Positions 32,810-42,093 of a stretch of DNA of 64,000 nucleotides are shown here, piece by piece. Positions within the stretch are counted from its first letter, which is position 1, and the number at the start of each line of letters is the position of its first letter. The DNA comes from Winogradskyella algicola (lineage in GTDB: Bacteria; Bacteroidota; Bacteroidia; Flavobacteriales; Flavobacteriaceae): the NCBI RefSeq assembly GCF_005869935.1, contig NZ_SZQF01000004.1, positions 62,001-126,000 of the forward strand, in the 5' to 3' direction. The translations under genes and the position numbers were made by a program. The notes under the pieces were generated by a model. It was not told the origin of the DNA. It ran no database searches and saw only the letters and a program-made list of their open reading frames with translations.

Positions 32810-34654
32810 TTATTTTTTAAGTGCTTTAATAATTCGATCTTCGTTAATAACTATATCTCTAAATAGAACGTACGGAAATTCATTATATTTAGATGACTTA
32901 AATGCTTCGTAAATATTTGATAAAGTTGAAGCGGTAATTAGCGAAAGATTCATTTCTGTATCCATCTCACAATCTGTAACGAAATCATCACTAAATTCTG
33001 GAGCAACCAACAAAATTTTTACAATTCTCAAGTCATTCTTCAAAGCTAGATTTTGATAAGATTTCAATTGTCTTGATACGGAGCTAAATTTATTATATCC
33101 TCTTTCTTTACTAGTCTTACACTCTACAATTATTACTTCATCATTTCCTAAGTTTAACAAGATATCCATCATATCCTTCTTAGTATTCAATTTGTTTTTG
33201 AATGCGTCATCAACATTAAATCCTAAATCTTCAAAAATTACTTTTGTAAGATCTTCAAACTTTTGACCCAATTCACTTTCCTTTACAGTAATTCCATTTT
33301 CTTTTAATGAATTAAGATTTCTGTATGCTACATTTTCGTAGTTTTCTAAGTATAGATTCTCTACATCTTTATAGTGTTCGAGAATATTTAGAATATCATC
33401 ACCACGTTGTTTTATTCCGTGATCTTTAATGAATTTTGTTAAATTTGTTTTCTCTATTAAATCAAGAATATCTCTTGGTTTGATGTTATAATCCAATAAA
33501 TAATCTGCTTTTAAAACAAATTCATCTTGTAGTTCAAATTGTTCTTTTATATCTCGATTGAGTTTTGGTAATGACTGATTTAATTCAGAAAGTAATTTGT
33601 CAAATCCATCTAATGAAATACCAACCTTTTCATCGCGTTCAACACTTTCAAAATGATTAATGAGACTATTAATTTTTTCATCCAAAGTGCTTCCTCGAAG
33701 ATTAGAAATATTTAAACCTTTCTCACAAAGCTCATTTAAAGTTTTTTTCTTTTCGGTTAATGTTGTCTCATTCTTATAGATATTCTCAGTTAATAGGTTC
33801 GTAAATGAAACACCCTCTTTGATTATTTCTTCTATTTTTTGAGCATGTGTTAAGTTTCTGTCTATGTTGTGCTCTCTGGCTATTTGGTTAATAATTGGTG
33901 TTCGAAGTAATTTAAGAGTTCTGCGATAAAATTTTTCAGCAACTTCTTTTCCTCTCACTTTCCTAAGCATTCTAACCATTTCATCAGCAACATATACTGT
34001 GTTTTCTTTGTTAGAGTAAAATATAACACCAATATTTTTTAAATCTTTAATTACATCCTGAACATCTAGCTTTTTGATTGGAACAATTGAGTAGTTTATT
34101 AATTTAATCTCCTCTTGTGATAGACCCAACTGTTTTGATAATGTCAATATAATAGATAGCTCGTCAGACGTGATTTTAGGATCTCTGTTATTTTCAATAT
34201 CGTTCTTATAAGCAGTTTGTAAACATTCTTTATAAATTTTGTAGTCACGTTTGCGATTTAGACTTAAATCGGATTTTTCATCTTTAAAATCTACTTCAAG
34301 AGCTTTAATTCTTCCTTTTAAATGTTTAACTTCTTTGTCATACAGTCTAGAAAACCAATCACTTTTCATTATACAATTCCCATCTCTAATGATTATATCA
34401 ATTAGTATATCGAGTTGAGAAGTAATTTCTTGAAACTCACATTTTATATGCTTCTCAAATTCCACTGAAGTTAAAGCGAAAATTTTAGAAATATTTTGAC
34501 TGTCAACCGACTTTAATCCCTTGTCAGAGGTGCTTAATATTTTTTCAATTTCTTTATGATTCCTTGGATTGTTAGAAATTATATTATCAATTATTTTGAT
34601 GAATGAGTTTTTTTCAATTGAGCCGAGTTTGTCTAAAATTTGTTCTAACTTCAT
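32810..34654 (-). CDS. Large coiled-coil protein with C-terminal PD-(D/E)XK nuclease-like domain
   Basis: A 614-residue, Lys/Glu/Asn-rich, helical protein with no signal peptide. The last 130 residues contain a restriction-endonuclease-like core: DILLN, 13 residues, then VIIVECKTSK (D...ExK) and RQLKSYQNLA. Residues around 165-195 (ELSIILTLSKQLGLSQEEI) recall TerB-like helices. I do not recognise the whole. It stands alone beside the repeat island, is very AT-rich, and is a good candidate for an accessory or defence nuclease. Confidence 0.75.
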   Translation of the reverse strand: MKLEQILDKLGSIEKNSFIKIIDNIISNNPRNHKEIEKILSTSDKGLKSVDSQNISKIFALTSVEFEKHIKCEFQEITSQLDILIDIIIRDGNCIMKSDWFSRLYDKEVKHLKGRIKALEVDFKDEKSDLSLNRKRDYKIYKECLQTAYKNDIENNRDPKITSDELSIILTLSKQLGLSQEEIKLINYSIVPIKKLDVQDVIKDLKNIGVIFYSNKENTVYVADEMVRMLRKVRGKEVAEKFYRRTLKLLRTPIINQIAREHNIDRNLTHAQKIEEIIKEGVSFTNLLTENIYKNETTLTEKKKTLNELCEKGLNISNLRGSTLDEKINSLINHFESVERDEKVGISLDGFDKLLSELNQSLPKLNRDIKEQFELQDEFVLKADYLLDYNIKPRDILDLIEKTNLTKFIKDHGIKQRGDDILNILEHYKDVENLYLENYENVAYRNLNSLKENGITVKESELGQKFEDLTKVIFEDLGFNVDDAFKNKLNTKKDMMDILLNLGNDEVIIVECKTSKERGYNKFSSVSRQLKSYQNLALKNDLRIVKILLVAPEFSDDFVTDCEMDTEMNLSLITASTLSNIYEAFKSSKYNEFPYVLFRDIVINEDRIIKALKK

Positions 34655-34774
34655 GAATTAACTTTTGAGATTTTATGGTAGATAATTATTGATTTTAAAA
34701 AGATTTCAATGATATTCTACTAAAATAGAAAAAAATGAAGCTAATTTTATACGTAACTTCACGTATTTTTCAGG

Positions 34775-35542
34775 CTAATTGAGGTAGACGTTAGTCACTA
34801 ATTGCGATACGGTTGGGTGGTCATTACCACCAGCAGGTTCAATGGTAATGTTTAGGGATTCGGCATGGTCTATGTAGTTCATTGCCATAAGGTTTTGGTC
34901 TTTGGCAATCACTCCCATGTTTATCATTTCGCCTTCTACATCTGCCCACATTTGGTAGTCGTGTTCAGCATCTAATTTTGGTAAGCGCTCTGTGTTAATT
35001 ACCACAGATTTGGTGCTATGATTTACGTAGCTTACCACTTTACCATCTGGCATTAAGGTATTGCCTTTTAAGACGTACTGTTCAGTATCAGGATGTGCTA
35101 TGGTACTAAAGAGTGCAATGTCGTTGTCTATTTGTTTGTTGAGCTTATCGTTTAACTCGGTTTTTTCGGTTTCAACCGTTTGTAACTGGTCTTTTACCTC
35201 GTTTAATTCGTTATACATCCAAAAGTTACCAAGCATTAATAATGCAGCTACACTGGCTGCAATACCTAAGTAATATTTAAGGTTGGTGTTACTCCTATTG
35301 TTTTTAGTGTCTTTGGCTTCTCTAATATCTTGTATTAATTGGTATTTAATACCCTTTGGCGGCTCAATGGCATTTTCTAAACCAAGGGTTTCAAAGTCTT
35401 TTTCTATAGCATCAAACTGCGCTTTTAGTTCGGTATCAAACGCTAAGACTTGCTCAATCTGTTCGCACTCTTGCGCATTGAGTTCACCAAGCAGGTATTG
35501 CTCTAATAGTCCGTTATCTAATATCGTTTTCTTATCCATCAT
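34775..35542 (-). CDS. Anti-sigma factor (RskA-like)
   Basis: A 255-residue protein from the ATG at 35542, which shares its A with the TGA stop of the sigma gene. An N-terminal cytosolic helical domain (LLEQYLLGELNAQECEQIEQVL) binds sigma; a membrane helix (YYLGIAASVAALLMLGNFWMY) follows near residue 95, then a coiled coil and a periplasmic anti-sigma-K-type domain (SVVINTERLPKLDAEHDYQMW, IEPAGGNDHPT). It holds the partner sigma factor inactive at the membrane. Confidence 0.9.
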   Translation of the reverse strand: MMDKKTILDNGLLEQYLLGELNAQECEQIEQVLAFDTELKAQFDAIEKDFETLGLENAIEPPKGIKYQLIQDIREAKDTKNNRSNTNLKYYLGIAASVAALLMLGNFWMYNELNEVKDQLQTVETEKTELNDKLNKQIDNDIALFSTIAHPDTEQYVLKGNTLMPDGKVVSYVNHSTKSVVINTERLPKLDAEHDYQMWADVEGEMINMGVIAKDQNLMAMNYIDHAESLNITIEPAGGNDHPTVSQLVTNVYLN

Positions 35543-36096
35543 CACAGCGCATTTAGTATTAGTAAAAGTACACTTAGGGATTTGGTATAGGCTTTTCGCA
35601 ATTGCTTTAAAGCTTGGCGCACATAAGATTTAAACGTGCCAAGTGGCACATTCATCTGCTGGTGTGCTTCCTTATGCGTTAAGCCTTTAAAATATACCAG
35701 TTCTATAGCTTCTTTATGGTGTTGCTCTAACGTGGTTATAGCACCATTAAGTTCTAAATACCTAGCGTCTATACTAATAGCTTCTTCTTTACTATCATAT
35801 ACACTAAAATCATCGGTTTGGATGAGTGGTTCTACTTTTCTGAGAAAATTTAACGTTTTGTTCCTAGCAATTCTAAATATCCAAGTATAAAAACGGCCTT
35901 TGCTAGCATCGTAGCTTTCGGCTTTATCCCAAACGGTCATAAAAGTATCTTGGAGTAAATTTTGGGCTTTGCCTTCGTCGCGTACCATTTTTACAATAAC
36001 ACTGTAAATAGCGCCAGCATATTTGTCGTAGAGTAACGATAACGCAAGCTCATCCTTGTCTTTGAGTTGTTGAATAAGAAAGTTATCGTTCTGCAT
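35542..36096 (-). CDS. ECF-type RNA polymerase sigma factor
   Basis: A 184-residue sigma factor counted from the ATG at 36096 (MQNDNFLIQQLKDKDELALS); the frame extends 17 codons upstream to 36147 without matching the family. Region 2 is LSLLYDKYAGAIYSVIVKM through SKGRFYTWIFRIARN, region 4 LEQHHKEAIELVYFKGLTHKEAHQQMNVPLGTFKSYVRQ. It is translationally coupled to the anti-sigma gene and divergent from the fasciclin gene, its likely target. Confidence 0.92.
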   Translation of the reverse strand: MQNDNFLIQQLKDKDELALSLLYDKYAGAIYSVIVKMVRDEGKAQNLLQDTFMTVWDKAESYDASKGRFYTWIFRIARNKTLNFLRKVEPLIQTDDFSVYDSKEEAISIDARYLELNGAITTLEQHHKEAIELVYFKGLTHKEAHQQMNVPLGTFKSYVRQALKQLRKAYTKSLSVLLLILNAL

Positions 36097-36222
36097 TAAT
36101 GTTAAAGATTTCCCAAAAATAAAGGCTTGCTCATCCAGTAGTATCAAGCCTGTGTAAATATAAACGAAAGCACTTCAAAAACGAAATAAGTGCAATAGTT
36201 TAACCAAAAATTTAAAAAAATC

Positions 36223-36732
36223 ATGAAAAAGTTAGTATTTGTTTTAATGACAACTGTAGCCTTAACATTCTCACAAAAGACTGTGGCGCAAGAAACCATT
36301 GTAGACGCAGCAGTAGGCAATGAGAATTTTTCAACTTTAGTTACAGCTTTAAAAGCAGCAGAATTAGTTGAAGCCTTACAAGGTGATGGTCCTTTTACCG
36401 TATTTGCACCAACCAACGATGCTTTTGCAAAAATCGACAAAGAAACTTTAGGCAACTTATTAAAGCCAGAAAACAAAGAGACCTTAACTAAGATTTTAAC
36501 TTACCACGTTGTGCCAGGAAAATTAATGGCTAGCGATGTTGTAGCTGCTTTAAAGAAAAACAAAGGAACAGTAGAGGTAAAGACATTAGCAGGAGAGATC
36601 TTAACTGTAATGCAAAAAGATGGAAAAATCTGGTTGAAAGACCAAAAGGGTAATTATAGTGAGATTACTGCGACAGATGTAAAAGGTAGCAATGGTGTAA
36701 TACACGTCATTGATACTGTAGTAATGCCGTAA
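36223..36732 (+). CDS. Secreted fasciclin (FAS1) domain protein
   Basis: A 169-residue protein with a signal peptide (ending TVAQ) and one FAS1 domain: VTALKAAELVEALQGDGPFTVFAPTNDAFAKI (H1 region), YHVVPGKLMASDV and the closing NGVIHVIDTVVMP (H2). FAS1 domains mediate adhesion. The divergent arrangement with a sigma/anti-sigma pair recurs in bacteria and suggests that the sigma factor controls this gene. A strong terminator lies at 36848. Confidence 0.93.
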   Translation: MKKLVFVLMTTVALTFSQKTVAQETIVDAAVGNENFSTLVTALKAAELVEALQGDGPFTVFAPTNDAFAKIDKETLGNLLKPENKETLTKILTYHVVPGKLMASDVVAALKKNKGTVEVKTLAGEILTVMQKDGKIWLKDQKGNYSEITATDVKGSNGVIHVIDTVVMP

Positions 36733-36847
36733 TATGGTTTTAGTGTTAATAGTTAGCGCATTACTACAACGTTATTAATCATTGTTTTGGTTGATGATGG
36801 TTGATTAATAGCGAGGCAATTTTAGAGATAAGATTGCTATGGAGAAG

Positions 36848-36878
36848 AAAAGCACTTACGGAAACGTAAGTGCTTTTT
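36848..36878 (+). terminator. Intrinsic terminator with GAAA tetraloop
   Basis: Perfect 13-bp stem AAAAGCACTTACG/CGTAAGTGCTTTT closed by a GAAA loop, with a U-run. It lies 116 bases after the fasciclin stop. Confidence 0.85.
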
Positions 36879-36898
36879 GTATGTTATAATAGTTTATA

Positions 36899-37013
36899 TA
36901 TCACTTCGAGTGATTGCGAAGGATGAGCAATTGTATCGAGAAGTCTCGTATTGTAAAATAGTTCTCGATACAAATTTTATCTGCTGTCGCTGTTAAAATT
37001 CACTCGAACTGAC
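36899..37013. repeat. 115-bp palindromic repeat, copy 7 (solitary)
   Basis: Same length and arms as copies 1-3, between the convergent fasciclin and yceI-like genes, 12 bases from the latter's stop. No GIY-YIG gene is attached. Confidence 0.9.
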
Positions 37014-37024
37014 GTTTCTATACC

Positions 37025-37678
37025 TTAAGCTTTATTAGCCACAAGATTTACAGTTAACTCAATATCATCATTGATAAACTTATCACCTAAGTCATCAAAA
37101 AACGATTTAGAACCATACTTTACGTTCCACTTAGAACGGTCAATAGTAAAAGTCTCACTTCTTAAAGTCATCTTGTCACCATCGATAGATGTTTTAACTG
37201 GGAAACTTATGTTATTTGTTTCACCCTTCATCGTTAAGTTACCAGATAACATAGTTTTTCCATCTTTGGTTTCTAAACCAGTAACTTCAAACTTTGCAGT
37301 CGGAAAACTTTTTGCATCAAAGAAATCAGGACCAGACAAGTGACCTTGCAAGTTTGCATTGTCTTCATCATCTTTAGGAATATCCGTTACAGCGATAGTT
37401 GCCATATCTATAATAAAGTTTCCACTTTCTACAGAACCATCGTTTACGGCAACAGTACCTTCTTTTATATTGATTGTTCCTTCGTGCGATCCTGTAGGTT
37501 TAAAACCTTTCCACATAATAGTAGAATTATCAGCATCTGCTCTGTAAGTTACAGCAGTAGCTTCTGCCACAGCAGCTTCTTCAGCGGCTTTTGTTTCTGC
37601 TTCTTCAGCTTTGTCTTTACAGCTAGAGAAGGCTACAAATGCTACTAAAGCGGTAATTTTTAAAAATTTTGTTTTCAT
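37025..37678 (-). CDS. YceI-family lipoprotein
   Basis: A 217-residue lipoprotein (lipobox VAFSSC). After an Ala/Glu-rich linker (residues 22-42) comes a YceI domain: ADNSTIMWKGFKPTGSHEGTI at its start, LQGHLSGPDFFDAKSFPTAKFEVTG and TIDRSKWNVKYGS at its end. YceI proteins are lipocalin-like barrels binding polyprenoid lipids in the envelope. Function in this organism is unknown. Confidence 0.92.
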   Translation of the reverse strand: MKTKFLKITALVAFVAFSSCKDKAEEAETKAAEEAAVAEATAVTYRADADNSTIMWKGFKPTGSHEGTINIKEGTVAVNDGSVESGNFIIDMATIAVTDIPKDDEDNANLQGHLSGPDFFDAKSFPTAKFEVTGLETKDGKTMLSGNLTMKGETNNISFPVKTSIDGDKMTLRSETFTIDRSKWNVKYGSKSFFDDLGDKFINDDIELTVNLVANKA

Positions 37679-37764
37679 GTTAGTGTTTTTTAAGAATATG
37701 TTTGTTTAAAAGCAAAGTTAAGGATATAGCTGCTGCTAGTATTATAAAAAAATGTTAATGACAT

Positions 37765-37797
37765 TTTGACATTATTATAATAATGGCAGTACTTTTG
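37765..37797 (+). promoter_or_regulatory. Predicted promoter of grpE-dnaJ
   Basis: TTTG at 37765-37768, 21-base spacer, TACTTTTG at 37790-37797: a near-ideal Bacteroidota housekeeping promoter, 52 bases before grpE. No CIRCE element is seen. Confidence 0.75.
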
Positions 37798-37849
37798 CAA
37801 CCCTAAATCGTAGATTTAAAATTCAGATTCAAAATAAAACAAACTCACG

Positions 37850-38398
37850 ATGAGTAAAAAAGATAAAAATAAAGAGGTTGAAGAGCCACAAATAGACGAT
37901 ACTGCAACAGCAACTGCAGAACAAGAGCAAAAGGAAGAAAAAACTGCTGAAGAACAATTACAAGACCAACTAGCAGCTGAGAAAGATAAATTTATGCGTT
38001 TGTTTGCTGAGTTCGAAAATTATAAGAAACGAACCAATAAAGAGCGTATAGAATTATTTAAGACGGCTAGCGAAGGTGTAATGCTCGCTATGCTACCAGT
38101 TTTAGACGATTTTGAGCGTGCCTTAATGCATATTGAAGAAGATAAAGAAGCTGAAGAGTTGCGCAAGGGAGTCCTATTAATTTACAACAAATTACTAAAC
38201 ACCTTAGAGCAAAAAGGCTTATCTAAAATTGAAGTTAACAAAGGTGATGCCTTCAATGCAGACGATCATGAAGCGGTAACCCAGATACCAGCTCCAAGCG
38301 ATGATTTAAAAGGAAAAATCATCGATGTTGTAGAGCGTGGTTATAAGCTTGGTGACAAAGTTATTCGTTTCCCAAAAGTGGTTATCGGACAGGCTTAG
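37850..38398 (+). CDS. grpE: Nucleotide exchange factor GrpE
   Basis: A 182-residue co-chaperone that releases ADP from DnaK. Residues 1-50 are acidic and disordered, followed by a long coiled coil (FMRLFAEFENYKKRTNKERIELFKTAS is the family core) and a C-terminal beta domain (AFNADDHEAVTQIPA, VVERGYKLGDKVIRFPKVVIG). It is followed by dnaJ after 98 bases that contain half of a palindromic repeat. Confidence 0.96.
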   Translation: MSKKDKNKEVEEPQIDDTATATAEQEQKEEKTAEEQLQDQLAAEKDKFMRLFAEFENYKKRTNKERIELFKTASEGVMLAMLPVLDDFERALMHIEEDKEAEELRKGVLLIYNKLLNTLEQKGLSKIEVNKGDAFNADDHEAVTQIPAPSDDLKGKIIDVVERGYKLGDKVIRFPKVVIGQA

Positions 38399-38418
38399 TA
38401 GATAAAATATTAACGGTT

Positions 38419-38463
38419 CGTCAGTTCGATTGATTTTGAGGGGCGAAAAATTGTATCGAGAAC
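38419..38463. repeat. Partial palindromic repeat (copy 8) between grpE and dnaJ
   Basis: Starts GTCAGTTCGATTG and runs to TTGTATCGAGAA, matching the left half of the 115-bp repeats with divergence; the right half is missing. It separates two genes that are normally contiguous. Confidence 0.65.
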
Positions 38464-38496
38464 AATAAAAGACACCCAATTTTTTGGGCAATACAC

Positions 38497-39612
38497 ATGA
38501 AAGAAGATTATTACGACATATTAGGAGTAAGTAAAGGTGCTTCTGACGCAGAGATAAAAAAAGCCTATCGTAAGATGGCTTTAAAGTATCATCCAGATAA
38601 AAATCCAGATGATAAAGAGGCTGAGGAAAACTTTAAGAAAGCAGCTGAAGCTTACGAGGTTTTAAGTAATCCGGACAAAAAAGCACGTTACGACCAATTT
38701 GGTCATCAAGCCTTTGAAGGTGGAGGTGGCTTTGGTGGAGGTGGCATGAATATGGATGACATCTTTAGTCAATTTGGTGATATTTTTGGAGGTGCTTTTG
38801 GTGGAGGCGGATTTAGTGGCTTCGGTGGAGGAGGCAGACAGCGTGTGGTTAAGGGAAGCAACCTAAGGATACGTGTTAAATTATCTCTAGAAGAAGTGGC
38901 TAATGGAGTTGAGAAAAAAATAAAGGTAAAACGTAAGAAACAAGCACCTGGTACAACATATAAAACTTGTACAACATGTAATGGAGCAGGTCAGGTAACC
39001 AGAGTTACTAATACCATTTTGGGTAGAATGCAGACAGCTACAACTTGTCAAACTTGTGGTGGTGCCGGTCAGATTATAGACAAGAAACCTTCTGATGCAG
39101 ATGCGCAGGGTCTAAAAGTATCTGAAGAAACCGTTTCTGTAAAGATACCTGCAGGTGTTGTCGATGGTATGCAGCTTAAAGTTACTGGCAAAGGTAATGA
39201 TGCGCCAGGAAATGGAATTGCTGGTGATTTATTAGTTGTTATTTCTGAAGAAGATCATCCAACATTAAAGCGTGAAGGTGACAACTTACACTACGATATG
39301 TATGTAAGTTTACCAGATGCGGTTTTAGGTACTTCTAAAGAAATTGACACGGTTACAGGTAAAGTAAGAATTAAGATTGAAGCTGGTGTGCAATCTGGAA
39401 AAATTTTAAGACTAAGAGGCAAAGGCATACCAAATATTAATGGTTATGGTAAAGGGGATTTACTGGTTCATGTAAATGTTTGGACACCAAAGACTTTGAA
39501 TAAACAACAGAAAGAATTTTTTGAAAACATGAGAGATGACGAGCATTTTGAGCCAAAACCAGAAAGCTCAGACAAATCTTTTTTTGAAAAGGTTAAAGAT
39601 ATGTTTTCGTAA
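38497..39612 (+). CDS. dnaJ: Chaperone DnaJ with reduced zinc domain
   Basis: A 371-residue Hsp40 that delivers substrates to DnaK and stimulates its ATPase. The J domain has HPD at residues 32-34, then a Gly/Phe-rich linker (75-125). The zinc domain has only two CxxCxGxG motifs (CTTCNGAG and CQTCGGAG) instead of four. Those kept correspond by position to motifs 2 and 3, that is the second zinc site. The C-terminal substrate-binding domain ([19 protein letters not shown]) is complete. Confidence 0.94.
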   Translation: MKEDYYDILGVSKGASDAEIKKAYRKMALKYHPDKNPDDKEAEENFKKAAEAYEVLSNPDKKARYDQFGHQAFEGGGGFGGGGMNMDDIFSQFGDIFGGAFGGGGFSGFGGGGRQRVVKGSNLRIRVKLSLEEVANGVEKKIKVKRKKQAPGTTYKTCTTCNGAGQVTRVTNTILGRMQTATTCQTCGGAGQIIDKKPSDADAQGLKVSEETVSVKIPAGVVDGMQLKVTGKGNDAPGNGIAGDLLVVISEEDHPTLKREGDNLHYDMYVSLPDAVLGTSKEIDTVTGKVRIKIEAGVQSGKILRLRGKGIPNINGYGKGDLLVHVNVWTPKTLNKQQKEFFENMRDDEHFEPKPESSDKSFFEKVKDMFS

Positions 39613-39647
39613 AAACCTAGATGTTAAATAAAAAATACTATCTTTGA

Positions 39648-39685
39648 ATTATCGCTAATGCTAATTAGCGGTAATTTTTCTTTTT
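39648..39685 (+). terminator. Intrinsic terminator after dnaJ
   Basis: Twelve-bp stem ATTATCGCTAAT/ATTAGCGGTAAT (one G-U) with a GCTA loop, then a U-rich run with one C. It lies 36 bases after the dnaJ stop. Confidence 0.88.
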
Positions 39686-39846
39686 CATAGCAATTTTTTC
39701 CCATCCTTATCTAACCATAAGGGTGGGTTTTGTTTTTAAGACCATTGCATAATAAAAACTAACTTGATTAATTATTAAAAAATATACGTGATGTATTTAC
39801 ATTTAATATATTTACAAACTAACCGTTGTATAAAACCGCAATTCAT

Positions 39847-40773
39847 ATGAACGATTTGTTAGTTGCTGATTCCGTATCTAAAAGTTTCGGAGATTTTAGA
39901 GCGCTAAATGAAGTTTCTATTGCTGTACCAAAAGGCAGTATTTTTGGATTACTTGGCCCTAATGGTGCTGGTAAAACCACTTTAATTCGTATTATAAATC
40001 AAATAACAATGCCAGATCAAGGCACAGTTCAGCTAGATGGGCAGCCTTTAAAACCTGAACATATCAGAGATATTGGTTACTTACCAGAAGAGCGCGGTTT
40101 ATATAAATCCATGAAAGTTGGAGAGCAAGCTTTGTACTTGGCGCAGTTAAAAGGGATGTCTAAAACTGAGGCTAGAACCCGATTAAAATATTGGTTCGAT
40201 AAACTAGAGATTGGTGATTGGTGGAATAAAAAAATCCAAGAATTAAGTAAGGGACAAGCACAAAAAATTCAGTTTGTGGTTACGGTTTTGCACCGACCAA
40301 AACTTTTAATTTTCGATGAGCCTTTTTCAGGATTCGATCCTATAAATGCCAACCTAATAAAAGATGAAATCCTTCAGTTAAGAGACGAAGGAGCAACAGT
40401 TATTTTTTCAACACATCGTATGGAATCTGTTGAGGAACTATGTGACCATATTGCACTTATTCACAAATCGAATAAAATTTTAGATGGTAAACTCAACGAT
40501 ATTAAACGTCAGTTTAAAACAAATACCTTTGAAGTCGGTTTGCAATCTAACAACAGTGAAGCAGTTATTGCAGATATAAAAAATAAGTTTGAAGTGTTGC
40601 CAGCAACCTTTAAGAATTTGAATGACGATATAAAGCTTAATGTTAAAATTGATGCGTCAACCTCCTCAAACGATTTATTATCATTTTTAGCTTCAAAGGC
40701 AGAAGTACATCACTTTGTAGAAGTGATTCCAACAGCGAATGATATTTTTATTCAAACTGTAAAAAATAACTAA
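39847..40773 (+). CDS. ABC exporter ATP-binding protein (NatA-like)
   Basis: A 308-residue ATPase counted from the ATG at 39847; seven codons of open frame before it are unlikely to be translated. Walker A is GPNGAGKTT, the signature LSKGQAQKIQFV, Walker B LLIFDEPFSGFDP and the switch His lies in STHRM. The C-terminal about 90 residues form the accessory domain of the CcmA/NatA group. It pairs with the permease gene three bases downstream to form a sodium or drug exporter. Confidence 0.93.
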   Translation: MNDLLVADSVSKSFGDFRALNEVSIAVPKGSIFGLLGPNGAGKTTLIRIINQITMPDQGTVQLDGQPLKPEHIRDIGYLPEERGLYKSMKVGEQALYLAQLKGMSKTEARTRLKYWFDKLEIGDWWNKKIQELSKGQAQKIQFVVTVLHRPKLLIFDEPFSGFDPINANLIKDEILQLRDEGATVIFSTHRMESVEELCDHIALIHKSNKILDGKLNDIKRQFKTNTFEVGLQSNNSEAVIADIKNKFEVLPATFKNLNDDIKLNVKIDASTSSNDLLSFLASKAEVHHFVEVIPTANDIFIQTVKNN

Positions 40774-40775
40774 AA

Positions 40776-42089
40776 ATGAATCATTTACCACTTATTATAA
40801 AACGCGAATACCTTACCAAGGTTAAAAATAAGTCCTTTATTATAATGACGTTTTTAAGTCCGTTGATTATGATTGCGCTTATTGCTGTAGTGGCTTATTT
40901 GTCGCAATTAAACAATGATAAAAAGCGTACTATTTCAGTATTGGATGAATCAGGTTTTTTAAAGGATGTTTTTCAGAATACAGAGAATACCACTTATAAT
41001 AATCTTGATGATTTTAGCTTGGAAGAGGCTGTTGCTTTGGTTAAAGAAACCGAAGGATATGGGTTACTTTATGTAGAAAAAGTTGATTCTTTAAATGAGG
41101 TTTCTAAGAAGATTAAATTTTACTCAGAAGAAACACCTTCATTAACTGTGATTTCTGGTATAGAAAGCCGGATAGAAAAACACTTACGCGATAAAAAACT
41201 TCAAAAAGATGGAGTATCTCTTGCCCAAATTGAAGCTGCTAAAACTAAAGTAGACATTTCACAAGAAAGTTTTGATGGCCAAAAGAGTTCTAAACTAGAC
41301 AATATTATAAAACTAGCGTTTGGAGGTATTGCAGGTTATTTGTTATTTATGTTTATTATAATCTATGGTAACATGATTATGCGTAGTGTTATAGAAGAAA
41401 AAACCAGCAGAATTATTGAGGTGATTATTTCTTCGGTAAAACCTATACAGTTAATGATGGGTAAAATAATAGGAACATCATTAGCTGGTGTAACTCAGTT
41501 TGCCATTTGGGTAATTTTAGGTGGTGTGTTAATGGTTGTAGTTTCTGCAATCTTCGGAATAGATTTAGCTCAAGCATCTGCACCACAACAAGAATTAATG
41601 AACCAGGCTATTGAAGCAGAAGGAGCGCAAGCAATGGCTGAAAATCTGATTAATGCCATTGGTAATTTGCCTATATTAAACCTAGTAATTGCTTTCATGT
41701 TTTTCTTTATCGGAGGTTATTTATTATACAGTTCGCTTTATGCTGCAATTGGTGCAGCAGTAGATAATGAAACAGATACGCAACAGTTTATGCTGCCAAT
41801 TCTAATGCCTCTAATTTTAGCAGTATATGTTGGTGTTTTTACGGTTATAGAAGATCCTCATGGTACAGTATCTACGGTATTTTCATTTATTCCGTTGACG
41901 TCTCCAGTGGTGATGCTAATGCGTATTCCGTTTGGTGTACCACTTTGGCAACAAGGTTTGTCATTGTTGCTTCTAATAGGTACATTTATGTTTGCGGTTT
42001 GGTTTGCAGCTAAGATTTATCGAGTAGGTATTTTAATGTATGGTAAAAAACCAACCTATAAGGAACTTTTTAAGTGGTTGAAGTATTAA
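40776..42089 (+). CDS. ABC-2 type permease (NatB-like)
   Basis: A 437-residue permease. One membrane helix near residues 25-45 is followed by a large extracytoplasmic domain (50-175), then five or six helices from about residue 183. ITMRSVIEEKTSRIIEVIISSVKPIQLMMGKI is the conserved ABC-2 coupling segment, here visible as MIMRSVIEEKTSRIIEVI. With the upstream ATPase it forms an exporter of the NatAB type; substrate unknown. MscS follows after four bases. Confidence 0.92.
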   Translation: MNHLPLIIKREYLTKVKNKSFIIMTFLSPLIMIALIAVVAYLSQLNNDKKRTISVLDESGFLKDVFQNTENTTYNNLDDFSLEEAVALVKETEGYGLLYVEKVDSLNEVSKKIKFYSEETPSLTVISGIESRIEKHLRDKKLQKDGVSLAQIEAAKTKVDISQESFDGQKSSKLDNIIKLAFGGIAGYLLFMFIIIYGNMIMRSVIEEKTSRIIEVIISSVKPIQLMMGKIIGTSLAGVTQFAIWVILGGVLMVVVSAIFGIDLAQASAPQQELMNQAIEAEGAQAMAENLINAIGNLPILNLVIAFMFFFIGGYLLYSSLYAAIGAAVDNETDTQQFMLPILMPLILAVYVGVFTVIEDPHGTVSTVFSFIPLTSPVVMLMRIPFGVPLWQQGLSLLLLIGTFMFAVWFAAKIYRVGILMYGKKPTYKELFKWLKY

Positions 42090-42093
42090 GTAA

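Noticed and set aside
34749..34766. ATACGT-N6-ACGTAT hairpin followed by U residues after the anti-sigma gene
   Set aside because: Stem is only six AT-rich pairs and the U-run is on the wrong strand for the adjacent genes.
37359..37547. Plus-strand ORFs opposite the YceI gene
   Set aside because: They overlap a clear YceI domain and lack any domain or promoter.
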